In this document: in pieces, positions 1-8,431 of the stretch
Numbering within the stretch: position 1 is the first letter of the stretch
Layout of the letters: each line of letters begins with the position of its first letter
Source: Bacteroidales bacterium
GTDB taxonomy: Bacteria; Bacteroidota; Bacteroidia; Bacteroidales; UBA932
NCBI GenBank assembly: GCA_017625535.1
Contig: JAGAKR010000015.1
Coordinates: 62,001-126,000 of the forward strand
Length of the DNA: 64,000 bases
Direction of reading: 5' to 3'
Notes under the pieces: generated by a model
What the model was told of the DNA's origin: nothing
Database searches by the model: none
The model's input: the letters and a program-made list of their open reading frames with translations, nothing else
Made by a program: the position numbers and the translations under genes

Positions 1-2
1 AG

Positions 3-227
3 AGCCTGAGCGGAAAAGTGGTGAGCGGAGTGCTCAACCTTGCCGCCAAATACAACAAACCTGCGGCAATCTTTTGCGGTGTGAGCAAACTTACCCGGGC
101 AGAATTGGGAGATGTCCGCTGCTACAGCATTGCTTCACTCGGCCATCCTCTTGAGGTCTGTATGCGTGATGCCGCCACATTGCTGCAGCAATTGGTAAAT
201 AATGACGACGTCATTATTTCCAATTAG
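3..227 (+). CDS. Glycerate kinase, C-terminal fragment (cut by window start)
   Basis: The frame is open from the left edge, so only about the last 74 residues are present; the GTG at 18 is internal. The reading SLSGKVVSGVLNLA followed by YNKPAAIFCG matches the end of glycerate kinases, where a GK-x(3)-GV helix is followed by KPV-type strands. The family phosphorylates glycerate for entry into glycolysis. It converges on rnhB, with only 17 bases between the two stop codons and no clear terminator. The assignment rests on this short tail, so another kinase of the same fold cannot be fully excluded. Confidence 0.65.
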   Translation, partial: SLSGKVVSGVLNLAAKYNKPAAIFCGVSKLTRAELGDVRCYSIASLGHPLEVCMRDAATLLQQLVNNDDVIISN

Positions 228-244
228 CTGATTTACAATAGTGT

Positions 245-862
245 TTAAAAAAGAGTGGGGTCTTCCAGCAGTTTGTAGCTCAATCTGTGGTGTGGGGTTA
301 TGCCGTATTTTTCAATGGCGGCGCGGTGCTCGCGGGTAGGGTAGGCCATGTTGCGGTCCCATCCGTATTGGGGGTATTCAGCGGCAATTTTGAGCATATA
401 TTCATCCCTGTAGGTTTTGGCCAGGACAGATGCGGCTGCAATGCTGGCATAGGTGGCGTCTCCCTTTACCACGCAGGTGTGGGGGATGTCTCCGTATTTG
501 TAGAAGCGGTTGCCGTCTACAAGGATTCTGTGCGGGCGTATCTTCAACTGGTCCAGGGCACCGTGCATTCCTTTTATTGAGGCTTTGAGAATGTTTATGC
601 TGTCTATCTCTTGCGGGGATATTGCGCATACGCCCCAGGCAAGGGCTTCCTGCTCAATTATGGGGCGGAGCTGTTCCCTCTGTCTGGCGGAAAGTTGTTT
701 GGAATCGTTTAGCAGGGGGTGGTAAAAATCTTTGGGAAGTATTACGGCCGCGGCATATACAGGCCCGGCAAGACATCCGCGTCCTGCCTCGTCGCATCCC
801 GCTTCAAAGCCGTCGGGAAGCATATAGGGCAACAATGATTTTTTCTCCTTACTGCTTTTCAT
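245..862 (-). CDS. rnhB: Ribonuclease HII
   Basis: The 205-residue product is typical in length for RNase HII, which cuts RNA in RNA-DNA hybrids and at single misinserted ribonucleotides. The hallmark [14 protein letters not shown] lies at residues 22-35 and carries the first two acidic metal ligands (D24, E25). Further acids are in [10 protein letters not shown] near residue 115 and in [16 protein letters not shown] near residue 133. ATG at 862 is used; an in-frame Met14 just before the conserved core is an alternative. The gene follows the XRE regulator by 39 bases on the same strand, so the two may be co-transcribed. Confidence 0.95.
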   Translation of the reverse strand: MKSSKEKKSLLPYMLPDGFEAGCDEAGRGCLAGPVYAAAVILPKDFYHPLLNDSKQLSARQREQLRPIIEQEALAWGVCAISPQEIDSINILKASIKGMHGALDQLKIRPHRILVDGNRFYKYGDIPHTCVVKGDATYASIAAASVLAKTYRDEYMLKIAAEYPQYGWDRNMAYPTREHRAAIEKYGITPHHRLSYKLLEDPTLF

Positions 863-901
863 TGCTGCAAAAATACTCTTTTAAATGTTATGGGGAAGGG
901 G

Positions 902-1258
902 TTATTTTGCCTTTTTTGTGTAAGAACTGTTTTTCTCGTTCAGGATGTCTATGCACTGCATAAGTGCGGCAATCTCATCCTTAAGGGATTGGATATTGTT
1001 TTCATATGTTTTCCGCTCAATGTCGGGAAGTGACATTCCGGCTTCAAAATCATCGTCCAATACGAGTTCTTCTGGGGTAACATTCAAGGCTTGTGCAATC
1101 TCCCAGATACGCCTGCTTACAAGCAATGTGGGCCCCCTCTCAATTTTCCTGTATGAATTGAGCGACATCCCCAACTTGTTGGCCATCTCTTCCTGGGAGA
1201 TACCTTTCCTGCGTCTAGTCTCGTATATCTTGTCTTTTATTGAGCCATTGTCTTTCAT
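902..1258 (-). CDS. XRE-family helix-turn-helix regulator with coiled-coil tail
   Basis: A 118-residue DNA-binding protein. Residues 8-63 form a Cro/CI-type helix-turn-helix (RRRKGISQEEMANKLGMS, then YRKIERG and ALNVTPEEL). Residues 80-115 are heptad-rich (NNIQSLKDEIAALMQCIDIL) and probably form a dimerising coiled coil. It is divergent from the EF-G2 gene. The 184-base gap between them holds a perfect inverted repeat at 1302-1324, a plausible operator. A TATTTTTG element (CAAAAATA at 1264-1271 on the top strand) ends only five bases before the ATG, so the transcript may be nearly leaderless. The target genes are unknown. Confidence 0.85.
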   Translation of the reverse strand: MKDNGSIKDKIYETRRRKGISQEEMANKLGMSLNSYRKIERGPTLLVSRRIWEIAQALNVTPEELVLDDDFEAGMSLPDIERKTYENNIQSLKDEIAALMQCIDILNEKNSSYTKKAK

Positions 1259-1263
1259 AACAA

Positions 1264-1271
1264 CAAAAATA
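1264..1271 (-). promoter_or_regulatory. -7 promoter element of the XRE gene
   Basis: TATTTTTG on the minus strand fits the Bacteroidetes TAnnTTTG box. Its last G is six bases from the ATG at 1258, which predicts a transcript starting at or next to the start codon. No TTG is visible at the usual upstream distance. Confidence 0.4.
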
Positions 1272-1301
1272 TAGCCAGAAAAGATGTATTATGGGACCCC
1301 T

Positions 1302-1324
1302 TAAGGTGTTAAAATAACACCTTA
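1302..1324. promoter_or_regulatory. Candidate operator: perfect 10-bp inverted repeat
   Basis: TAAGGTGTTA and TAACACCTTA are perfectly complementary arms around a 3-base AAA centre. The site lies between two divergent genes, so it cannot terminate either of them, and no T-run follows. A dyad of about 23 bp is the usual size for an XRE dimer. It sits about 45 bases upstream of the XRE start and just upstream of the EF-G2 promoter. Confidence 0.6.
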
Positions 1325-1347
1325 TAGATGTAATAATTTACAATGTG

Positions 1348-1378
1348 TTGCATCTTAGAAAAATAATCTTTAAATTTG
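1348..1378 (+). promoter_or_regulatory. Promoter of the EF-G2 gene
   Basis: TTG at 1348-1350 is followed after 20 bases by TAAATTTG at 1371-1378, a full Bacteroidetes -33/-7 pair. It predicts a start near 1385 and a leader of about 58 nt. Confidence 0.7.
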
Positions 1379-1442
1379 GAATCGCTTTTTTTAAAAACCG
1401 ACAAGTAATTAAATTAAAACACTTTAAATACTATTTAAACAA

Positions 1443-3596
1443 ATGAAAACATACAATACCAGTAATGTGCGTAATGTGGTGCTGTTGGGTAGTTCCAAAT
1501 CGGGAAAAACCACATTTGCCGAGACAATGATGTTCGAGGGTAAGGTCATTGAGAGAAGAGGTACAATTGAGGGTAAGAACACTATGAGTGACAATACCGA
1601 GATTGAGCAGATTTACCAGAGGTCAATATATTCAACACTTTTGTACACTGAGTTCCTTGATACAAAATTCAATATCATTGATACCCCGGGTTCAGACGAC
1701 TTCGTAGGTGGTGTGTATTCTGCATTCTCAGTTGCAGAGAACGGTATCCTTCTTGTAAATGCAACTCAGGGTGTTGAGGTTGGTACAGAGATTTTTGCAC
1801 GCCACGCTGTGAAACACCAGAAACCTCTTATCATTGCCGTTAACCAGCTCGACAGCGAGAAACAGGACTGGCAGGCTACAATAGATTCATTGAAGGCTAC
1901 TTTCGGAAATAAGGTTGTACTTGTACAGTATCCTGTAAACCCAGGTCCTGATTTTGACACTTTCATTGACGTTTTGAAGATGAAGATGTACAAGTTCAAG
2001 GATGAGAACGGTACACGTGAGTCATTTGAGATTCCTGATGAGTATAAAGAGGAGGCTTTGGCACTCCAGCAGCAGCTTGTAGAGATGGCAGCAGAGAATG
2101 ACGAGACTTTGATGGAGACATTCTTTGACAAGGGCGTACTTACAGAGGATGAGATCAGAGCAGGTATGAAAGCAGGTATGCAGATGGGTGACATCCTTCC
2201 TGTATTCTGCCTTTCAGCAAAGAAAGATATTGGTGTGAAGAGGATTATGGAGTTCACAATCAATGCAGGTATTGCTCCTGACAAAGTTGAGAACGAACTT
2301 AAGGACGGCAACACAGTTAAGGTTGATTCAAACGGCCCTACTTCAATCTTCGTATACAAGACTGCACAGGAGCAGCACTTGGGAGATGTTTCTTACTTCA
2401 AGGTAATGAGCGGTAAACTCACCGAGGGTATGGACGTTGTAAATCCTGAGACAGGTGCAAAAGAGAGAATTGCACAGATTTATGCTGTAGCAGGAAAGAA
2501 ACGCGAGAAAGTAACTGAGGTAATGGCAGGTGACATTGCTTGTACAGTGAAACTCAAATCAGTTAAGACAGGCCAGACACTTTGTGCTCCTGGTTGCGAG
2601 TATGTATTTGAGCCTACCCACTTCCCTGCACCTAAATTCCGTACAGCAATCAAGGCTAAAGTTGAGAAAGATGAGGAGAAACTTGGCGAGTTGCTCAACA
2701 AGGCAAACGCAGAGGATCCTACAATCATAGTTGAGTATTCAAAAGAGTTGAAACAGACCATCATCAGCGGTCAGGGCGAGCACCATATCAATATCCTCAA
2801 ATGGCAGCTTACCAACACCAACAAGATTGAGGTTGACCTGTTTGCTCCAAGAATCCCTTACCGTGAGACCATTACAAAGATTGCAACTGCTGACTACCGC
2901 CATAAGAAACAGTCTGGTGGAGCAGGCCAGTTCGGTGAGGTACATATCCTTATTGAGCCTTACTTTGAGGGTGCCCCTGAGAACAACAAGTTCAAGGTAG
3001 ACGGCCAGGAGATGGTTCTTAACGTTAAAGGAAAAGAGGAGTATCCGCTTGAGTGGGGCGGCAAATTGGAGTACTACAACTGTATCGTAGGTGGTGCAAT
3101 TGATGCACGCTTTATGCCTGCCATCCTTAAGGGTATTATGGAGAAGATGAATGAGGGCCCTCTTACAGGTTCTTATGCACGTGACATCAGAGTTTACGTA
3201 TATGACGGTAAGATGCACCCGGTAGATTCAAATGAGATGGCGTTCAAACTTGCTTCACGTAATGCATTCAAAGAGGCGTTCAAGAAAGCAGGTCCAAAGA
3301 TTATGGAGCCTATCTACAATGTAGAGGTACTTGTACCAAGCGATTGTATGGGTGATGTAATGAGTGACCTCCAGAACCGCCGTGCAATGATTGAGGGTAT
3401 GAACAGTGTTAAAGGATTTGAGGTTCTTAAAGCAAGAGTTCCGCTTGCAGAGCTTTACAAATACTCTACAACTCTAAGTTCACTTACCAGCGGTAGGGCA
3501 ACCTTCACAATGGAGTTTGCAGATTACCAGCAGGTACCTTCAGATGTTCAGGAGAAACTTCTCAAGGCTTACGAGGCAGAGGAGAAAGACGAGTAA
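1443..3596 (+). CDS. Elongation factor G paralogue (EF-G2 type), probably GTPase-deficient
   Basis: The 717-residue protein has the EF-G layout: G domain (about 1-280), domain II, domains III-V to the C terminus. The P-loop GSSKSGKT is at residues 16-23 and the guanine motif NQLD at 134-137. The G3 motif, normally DTPGH, reads DTPGSDDF (residues 80-87), so the catalytic histidine is serine. This matches the EF-G2 described from Bacteroides, which translocates without GTP hydrolysis and supports gut colonisation. The codon use looks like that of a highly expressed gene. It has its own promoter and a strong terminator, hence is monocistronic. It is not canonical fusA and not a Tet(Q)-type protector, whose G3 keeps the histidine. 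Confidence 0.9.
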   Translation: MKTYNTSNVRNVVLLGSSKSGKTTFAETMMFEGKVIERRGTIEGKNTMSDNTEIEQIYQRSIYSTLLYTEFLDTKFNIIDTPGSDDFVGGVYSAFSVAENGILLVNATQGVEVGTEIFARHAVKHQKPLIIAVNQLDSEKQDWQATIDSLKATFGNKVVLVQYPVNPGPDFDTFIDVLKMKMYKFKDENGTRESFEIPDEYKEEALALQQQLVEMAAENDETLMETFFDKGVLTEDEIRAGMKAGMQMGDILPVFCLSAKKDIGVKRIMEFTINAGIAPDKVENELKDGNTVKVDSNGPTSIFVYKTAQEQHLGDVSYFKVMSGKLTEGMDVVNPETGAKERIAQIYAVAGKKREKVTEVMAGDIACTVKLKSVKTGQTLCAPGCEYVFEPTHFPAPKFRTAIKAKVEKDEEKLGELLNKANAEDPTIIVEYSKELKQTIISGQGEHHINILKWQLTNTNKIEVDLFAPRIPYRETITKIATADYRHKKQSGGAGQFGEVHILIEPYFEGAPENNKFKVDGQEMVLNVKGKEEYPLEWGGKLEYYNCIVGGAIDARFMPAILKGIMEKMNEGPLTGSYARDIRVYVYDGKMHPVDSNEMAFKLASRNAFKEAFKKAGPKIMEPIYNVEVLVPSDCMGDVMSDLQNRRAMIEGMNSVKGFEVLKARVPLAELYKYSTTLSSLTSGRATFTMEFADYQQVPSDVQEKLLKAYEAEEKDE

Positions 3597-3618
3597 CATC
3601 CTTTCAGACAAATACAGG

Positions 3619-3650
3619 AAAAGAGTGGCAGAAATGCCACTCTTTTTTTA
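3619..3650 (+). terminator. Rho-independent terminator after EF-G2 (probably bidirectional)
   Basis: An 11-bp stem (AAAGAGTGGCA with TGCCACTCTTT) has a GAAA tetraloop and is followed by seven T. The A-run on the left arm would serve the leftward operon ending at 3702. Confidence 0.9.
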
Positions 3651-3701
3651 TACTTCCAATGTATGGTAAGGCTTTCCGTCCTGTACTGACCGAATGTGCA
3701 T

Positions 3702-4472
3702 CTACAGATAAAAACTCCCTACAAGTTCTGAATACTGGTCTGTGGACAATCCGTTGTTGAGCATAACCAATTGTTCAGTTTCAGCTGCAATATCAGCGGC
3801 AGCACTGCTGAAAGCAAGCTCAATGAGCATCCTTTTGGCAGGTTTGCGCGCAACTGTATGTACCCTGCATATTCTGTGCGGATGGAAGCAGTTTTCTCCT
3901 TGTGGTGTATGGTTGCGGAGGAACTCAACTTTACGTAGGAATTCTTCCCCCTCGGTTACAGGGAGGACAAGGGCCAGGCGGCCCCCCGGTGCAAGCATTT
4001 TAGCGCAATGGAACAATATTTCTCTCTGTGAAAGCGAGTCTGTGTGGCGTGCCAGGCATTTGGCATCATCAGAACTTTTCAGGGAGTCTATAAAATATGG
4101 CGGGTTGGTGAATATGAGGTTGTATTTGTCGGGAAGAGAATCTGACAATTCCTGCAGGGATTTTTTGTGGAGTACCATATTTACCCCTTCCCAAGGGGCT
4201 GCCCCAAAGTTCCTTTCTGCATCCTTACAGGCATCTGTGTCAATTTCCACTGCCTCAACAGTACCGCAAAGTCCGGCATCTGCAAGTCTCTGGGCTGCCA
4301 TAAGTGCTATTACACCTGTACCGGTGCCTATATCAAGCATACGGATCTGTGCGGGAGTGCAGACCTCTTTGGGCAAACTCATCCAGGCTCCAAGCAGTAC
4401 GGCATCTGTGTTTACCTTCATTGCAGCAAAATCCTGCACTACCTCAAATTGTTTGAAACGGAATGTCCCCAT
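3702..4472 (-). CDS. trmN6: tRNA1(Val) (adenine-37-N6)-methyltransferase-like protein
   Basis: A 256-residue class I SAM-dependent methyltransferase. The SAM motif LDIGTGTGVIALMAA is at residues 46-60 and the amino-methyltransferase motif NPPYF near 138-142. The start FRFKQFEVVQD and the following KVNTDAVLLGAW are characteristic of the YfiC/TrmN6 family, which modifies A37 of tRNA1(Val). It is the last gene of the long leftward run and starts 3 bases after the lolD-like stop codon, so the two are surely co-transcribed although functionally unrelated. A related HemK-like substrate cannot be ruled out, but length and N terminus favour TrmN6. Confidence 0.85.
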   Translation of the reverse strand: MGTFRFKQFEVVQDFAAMKVNTDAVLLGAWMSLPKEVCTPAQIRMLDIGTGTGVIALMAAQRLADAGLCGTVEAVEIDTDACKDAERNFGAAPWEGVNMVLHKKSLQELSDSLPDKYNLIFTNPPYFIDSLKSSDDAKCLARHTDSLSQREILFHCAKMLAPGGRLALVLPVTEGEEFLRKVEFLRNHTPQGENCFHPHRICRVHTVARKPAKRMLIELAFSSAAADIAAETEQLVMLNNGLSTDQYSELVGSFYL

Positions 4473-4475
4473 AGC

Positions 4476-5132
4476 CTAAAGAACCATACCGTCTTTCATT
4501 ACAATGCAACGGTCACATTTTGCTGCAAGCTCCTGCTCGTGTGTAACTATTACAATTGTCTGGTTGTATTTTTCACGTAGGGTGAAGAAGAGATTGTGGA
4601 GTTCCTCTTTGTTACGGCTGTCGAGATTTCCTGACGGCTCGTCTGCAAGCAGTACAGCCGGCTTGTTCATAAGGGCCCTGGCTATTGCCACCCTCTGCTG
4701 TTCGCCGCCGCTCATCTGCATAGGTTTGTGCTGCATCCTCTCTCCCACGCCCAAATCTTCCAGCAGCATTTTGGCCCTCTCTTCAACCTCCCTGCTGCCC
4801 CATTTTGCCCCTCCAATGAGCGCAGGCATCATTACATTTTCCAGTGCGGTGAATTCTGGCAGAAGATGATGGAACTGGAAAACAAACCCAATCTCCCTAT
4901 TGCGGAACGCAGCAAGATCCTTGGCGGAAAGGGAAAAGATGTCTGTGCCGTTGATGAATATTTTTCCTCCCGACGGCTGCATAAGGGAGCCCATAATGTT
5001 GAGCAATGTGCTTTTACCTGCACCACTGGCACCCACAATGCCCACAACTTCACCTTTGGAAATATGCATATCAACCCCTTTGAGGACCTCAAGATCCCCA
5101 AAAGACTTATGGATTTTTTCAACGGTAATCAT
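4476..5132 (-). CDS. lolD: ABC transporter ATP-binding protein, LolD/MacB type
   Basis: The 218-residue ATPase has Walker [10 protein letters not shown] (residues 33-41), Q-loop [12 protein letters not shown], signature [15 protein letters not shown] and Walker [14 protein letters not shown]. This combination is typical of LolD, which powers release of lipoproteins from the inner membrane, and of related MacB/FtsE ATPases. No LolC/E-type permease gene is adjacent, so its partner must be elsewhere. It sits in an envelope-stress context: the ECF sigma factor, a putative anti-sigma protein and an LTxxQ periplasmic protein lie directly upstream on the same strand. Confidence 0.85.
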   Translation of the reverse strand: MITVEKIHKSFGDLEVLKGVDMHISKGEVVGIVGASGAGKSTLLNIMGSLMQPSGGKIFINGTDIFSLSAKDLAAFRNREIGFVFQFHHLLPEFTALENVMMPALIGGAKWGSREVEERAKMLLEDLGVGERMQHKPMQMSGGEQQRVAIARALMNKPAVLLADEPSGNLDSRNKEELHNLFFTLREKYNQTIVIVTHEQELAAKCDRCIVMKDGMVL

Positions 5133-5155
5133 ACTGCAAAGCCAAATCTTCTTTG

Positions 5156-5662
5156 CTACCTTCTCAATTGTTTGATGAGCATTACCCTGAATCTCTCCTC
5201 AAGGCTGAAAGTTTTGGCAGCCTTATGTACAGGGATTATTTTTGCTATCTCTTCAAAGTTGTCGGACTGTGTCTCTATTTCAGCCTCACAGGCCTTGAAG
5301 TATTTGCCCATAAGGAGTTTAATCTCTGCATCAGATGCAGGTGTTTCAGATTTGAGGGCGGTATGGAGTTCCTTCAGGCACATATTTATCTCTTTTCTTG
5401 CATCCTGGAGTTTTTTGCCTGCTTCATTGTATACAGGCCAGAATTTCTGGGCCTCTTCAGGTGTAAGGTCAAGTTCCTGGGTAAAGAATGCAATCTTCTG
5501 GCTCTGCAGTTCCTCCCTTGAAGGATACTTCTTTTTCTCCTGCTGGTGTTGGTGCTGTTTTACCGCACCTTGGTTTTCCTGTTGGGGCTCAGGACGCTCT
5601 TGTGCAAAAGATGTGCTCCCGGCCAAAATTAAAATCAATATGGATATTAAAATCTGTTTCAT
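5156..5662 (-). CDS. LTxxQ/Spy-like periplasmic protein (sensor of ECF sigma factor)
   Basis: The 168-residue product has a signal peptide ([20 protein letters not shown]). A Q/E-rich linker (residues 22-50) precedes a helical domain containing [17 protein letters not shown], the LTxxQ-type motif of Spy/CpxP-like periplasmic proteins. In Bacteroidales such proteins are commonly encoded behind an ECF sigma factor and are annotated as its sensor. Here it is third in the order sigma factor, anti-sigma-like protein, LTxxQ protein, with gaps of 5 and 17 bases. A chaperone or stress-sensing role is inferred from this context; no catalytic motif is visible. Confidence 0.75.
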   Translation of the reverse strand: MKQILISILILILAGSTSFAQERPEPQQENQGAVKQHQHQQEKKKYPSREELQSQKIAFFTQELDLTPEEAQKFWPVYNEAGKKLQDARKEINMCLKELHTALKSETPASDAEIKLLMGKYFKACEAEIETQSDNFEEIAKIIPVHKAAKTFSLEERFRVMLIKQLRR

Positions 5663-5679
5663 CTTTTTTCTTTTATAAT

Positions 5680-6219
5680 CTACTCCAATAGTGCCAATGC
5701 AATTGTGGATATTCTGGTATCAATCAGATACTGTTCAATTTCTTCCTTGTTGATTTCGGGCTCAACAATATCTATTGAGGCATCAGAACTCTCCTGTGCA
5801 TACAAGTTTTCAAGAGTGTCCCCTATAAGATAGATCAGTTCATCCTCTGAAATTTCTGTTCCGGCAAATGTGGCATTCTCCTCAAGTGTCTGCTGTGCCT
5901 GGAGTTGGGTTTCTTCATCCTGTACTGTTCCAGTCATGTACATTGCACCGTAACCCATTCCAAATACAATGGCAAATACTGCGGCAAGGGCAAATGCCGG
6001 CTTGAAATATGTCATGAATGTGGCAGGTTCCTCCTTTTCAGGAACATAAACCGGAGTGGCGGAGATCTTCTCCATCACTTCTTGCCTCATGGACTCAAAA
6101 TATCCCTGAGGTGTGCCGAAAGGGTTCTCCTTCAGCCTCTCTTTTTCCAGAATATCTTTAAAGTCTTTCATATAATCCGTATTTGCCTTGTTTTTTATAA
6201 TAGACTTCCTTTTATGCAA
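5680..6219 (-). CDS. Single-pass membrane protein, putative anti-sigma factor
   Basis: A 179-residue protein with a short cytoplasmic N terminus (KENPFGTPQGYFESMRQEV), one membrane helix near residues 89-112 (YFKPAFALAAVFAIVFGMGY) and an acidic outer C-terminal part. No named domain is recognised. The position immediately downstream of the ECF sigma gene and the in/out topology suggest a membrane anti-sigma factor, but the canonical zinc-binding HxxxCxxC motif is absent. The GTPxGYF-x(4)-V stretch recurs, from general knowledge, in Bacteroidales proteins found behind ECF sigma genes. Met17 (6171) is an alternative start that leaves out a basic extension. Confidence 0.6.
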   Translation of the reverse strand: MHKRKSIIKNKANTDYMKDFKDILEKERLKENPFGTPQGYFESMRQEVMEKISATPVYVPEKEEPATFMTYFKPAFALAAVFAIVFGMGYGAMYMTGTVQDEETQLQAQQTLEENATFAGTEISEDELIYLIGDTLENLYAQESSDASIDIVEPEINKEEIEQYLIDTRISTIALALLE

Positions 6220-6224
6220 AAGGT

Positions 6225-6773
6225 TTAATCTGTGAACTGTTCCTGCAACTCTGCCTTTATCTTGTTATATGCGTGGTGGTAAGATGCTTTTAATGCACCT
6301 ACCGATGTCCCCAGGATTTCCGAGATGTCTTCATATTTCATTTCCTGAAAATACCTCAGATTGAATACGGCCCTCTGTTTGTCGGGAAGACGGAGTATGG
6401 CCTTGTGCAGGGCCATCTGAAGTTTGTCTCCGTTGAATGAGGGGTCGCTCTGGAGTTTGTTTGCAAGGACGGTATCATAGTTGCCCAATGAGAGCATTGC
6501 ATTAAGCCTTTTCTTCTTAAGGAAGGTGAGGGTCTGGTTTGTGGCAATCCTGTAAATCCAGGTGTAGAGTTTTGACTCTTCCCTGAAATCGGGGAGGTGT
6601 TCCCAAATCTTTACCAGTGAGGACTGCAGAAGATCATTGGTGTCCTCGTGGGAGCAGGTAAGTTTACGTATATGCCAGTACAGCCTCTCGCTGTATTTCT
6701 CAACAAGAAGATTGAAGGCAAACTCCTGTTTGCCTTCCTCCTTATATATTTCAAGTATCTCCTTGTCTTCCAA
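6225..6773 (-). CDS. ECF (sigma-70 family) RNA polymerase sigma factor
   Basis: The 182-residue protein has both ECF regions. Region 2 spans about residues 18-90 (KYSERLYWHIRKLTCSHEDT, then LYTWIYRIATNQTLTFLKKK). Region 4 spans about 125-178 (LPDKQRAVFNLRYFQEMKY, then ISEILGTSVGALKASYHHA). It directs transcription of an extracytoplasmic-stress regulon. It starts 12 bases after the transketolase C-half stop codon, so basal transcription may come through from that gene. The two genes after it are its likely membrane anti-sigma and periplasmic sensor. Confidence 0.92.
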   Translation of the reverse strand: MEDKEILEIYKEEGKQEFAFNLLVEKYSERLYWHIRKLTCSHEDTNDLLQSSLVKIWEHLPDFREESKLYTWIYRIATNQTLTFLKKKRLNAMLSLGNYDTVLANKLQSDPSFNGDKLQMALHKAILRLPDKQRAVFNLRYFQEMKYEDISEILGTSVGALKASYHHAYNKIKAELQEQFTD

Positions 6774-6785
6774 AATGCAGAATGT

Positions 6786-7745
6786 TTATTTGCGCGACAT
6801 CGCTTTTTTAGCTGCCTTCACAATATGAGCCGCATCCAGGCCGTATGCTTCCATAAGTTTTGCAGGGGTACCGCTCTGTCCGAATTTGTCATTTATGGCA
6901 ACATGCTCAAGCGGTGCAGGTTTGTTTGCTGCAAGTACTCCGCAGATGAGTTCTCCAAGACCTCCTGCAATGAAGTGCTCCTCTGCAACCACCACTGCTT
7001 TTGTCTTTGCCACTGATTCTATGACAGCCTCAACATCCAAAGGTTTAATTGTATGGATGTTTATTACCTCAGCCTTTATACCTTCAGCCTCCAGTGTCTG
7101 GGCTGCCTGGATTGCCTCCCATACAAGGTGGCCTGTAGCAAAGATGGAAACATCTGAACCTTCAATGAGTTTCAGTGCCTTGCCAATCTCAAAGGTCTGG
7201 TCCTCAGGGGTGAAGTTAGGCACGCCAGGTCTTCCGAAACGGATATATACAGGACCCACGTGTTTTGCGGCAGCAATTGTTGCGGCTTTTGTCTGGTTGT
7301 AGTCGCAAGGGTTGAGAACAACCATATTCGGAAGCATCCTCATTAGGCCTATGTCCTCAAGGATCTGGTGGGTTGCACCATCCTCACCCAAGGTGATTCC
7401 TGCATGTGATGCTGCAATCTTCACATTGGTGTTTGAGTATGCAACGCTCTGGCGGATCTGGTCGTAAACACGGCCTGTGGCAAATGCTGCAAATGAGCCT
7501 ACAAAAGGAATTTTTCCGCTCAATGCCATTCCTGCTCCAACGCCAATCATATTGGCCTCGGCAATACCTGCCTGGTAGAACCTGTCGGGATGAGCCTTTG
7601 CAAATGCATCCATTTTAAGGGAACCTGTAAGGTCTGCACACATTGCAACCACATTCGGGTTCTCATCTCCAATAACAGACAAACCGGCACCAAAGCCACT
7701 TCTGGTGTCTTTGTTACCGGTGTTTATAAATTGTTGTCTTTCCAT
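6786..7745 (-). CDS. Transketolase, C-terminal subunit
   Basis: The 319-residue protein covers the pyrimidine-binding and C-terminal domains of transketolase. Visible motifs are DLTGSLKM, the TPP-contact QAGIAEANM (glutamate near residue 61), SHAGITLGEDGATHQ and the C-terminal VVVAEEHFIAGGLGE. It works with the N-terminal half at 9148-9996 to move two-carbon units in the pentose phosphate pathway. Split transketolases are normally adjacent or fused; here two envelope genes lie between the halves, all on one strand. The product is also transketolase-like DXS/E1 family, but the split size and missing lipoyl features favour transketolase. Confidence 0.9.
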   Translation of the reverse strand: MERQQFINTGNKDTRSGFGAGLSVIGDENPNVVAMCADLTGSLKMDAFAKAHPDRFYQAGIAEANMIGVGAGMALSGKIPFVGSFAAFATGRVYDQIRQSVAYSNTNVKIAASHAGITLGEDGATHQILEDIGLMRMLPNMVVLNPCDYNQTKAATIAAAKHVGPVYIRFGRPGVPNFTPEDQTFEIGKALKLIEGSDVSIFATGHLVWEAIQAAQTLEAEGIKAEVINIHTIKPLDVEAVIESVAKTKAVVVAEEHFIAGGLGELICGVLAANKPAPLEHVAINDKFGQSGTPAKLMEAYGLDAAHIVKAAKKAMSRK

Positions 7746-7783
7746 TATAGTGTTTTAAGTGTTAGCGGTTGTTTGTTCTGTTT

Positions 7784-8419
7784 CTAAAATAGGGCAAGAT
7801 ACAGACCTATGTTAAAGTAGAATGACTGCCTGTCGTCTATCTTTATGTTTCCCAAAGTTGATTTGTTGGTACTCCAGTTGTATCCTGCCGAGATGTTCGC
7901 ACCCCAGTTGTTGTCATATCCGAACGGAATAAGGACTCCAACTTCCGGCGACATCAAGAATCCCCAATTGTTGTCCCACGCATCAAAATCCTGTATCACT
8001 ATGTGCTGTCCGGCACTCAGTGCACCCAAACCCACACCTGCGTAAGCCTTTACAAAATTGTTTGGTGTAAAGAAATATTTCACCTGGGCTTTTATTGGGA
8101 ATGTCTGTGTGTATCTGTATTGTGCCGCATTTATTGCAGTGTTCTCATTGGGCCTGTAAATCCTCTGGCTGAATTTCTCGTGATAGTTGTTGTATCCGAT
8201 GTCCAGTCCTACAGCCAGATTGTCCGTTACAAAATAGGCCCAGTTGATGTCAATGCCTTCAAAATTTGTCTTTGAAACAAAATCCCTGCTGCTTCCAACC
8301 GGCACATTAACCTGCCAGTTCAATGAGTAGATCTGTTTCATAGAATTGCCGTAACTCTGCGCACCGGCCACACCGGCACAAGAGAGGCATATTGCCATAA
8401 TCAATAATATCCTTTTCAT
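7784..8419 (-). CDS. Outer-membrane beta-barrel protein
   Basis: A 211-residue protein with a signal peptide (MKRILLIMAICLSCAGVAGA) and alternating amphipathic strands rich in Tyr, Asn and Gly (AVGLDIGYNNYHEKFSQ, then GVLIPFGYDNNWGANISAGY). It ends in the aromatic-terminated strand FYFNIGLYLALF, a BAM-recognition-type C terminus. This is the pattern of small OmpW/OmpX-like barrels. The substrate, if any, is unknown. It starts 12 bases after the DUF4136 lipoprotein gene stops, so the pair is probably co-expressed and may act together in the outer membrane. Confidence 0.75.
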   Translation of the reverse strand: MKRILLIMAICLSCAGVAGAQSYGNSMKQIYSLNWQVNVPVGSSRDFVSKTNFEGIDINWAYFVTDNLAVGLDIGYNNYHEKFSQRIYRPNENTAINAAQYRYTQTFPIKAQVKYFFTPNNFVKAYAGVGLGALSAGQHIVIQDFDAWDNNWGFLMSPEVGVLIPFGYDNNWGANISAGYNWSTNKSTLGNIKIDDRQSFYFNIGLYLALF

Positions 8420-8431
8420 AAGCCTTCAGTT

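Noticed and set aside
1302..1324. Inverted repeat as transcription terminator
   Set aside because: It lies between the starts of two divergent genes and lacks a T-run, so an operator is more sensible.
4728..5678. 316-codon open frame antisense to lolD and the LTxxQ gene
   Set aside because: It is a shadow of two well-supported genes in the same operon, has no recognisable domain and an atypical composition.
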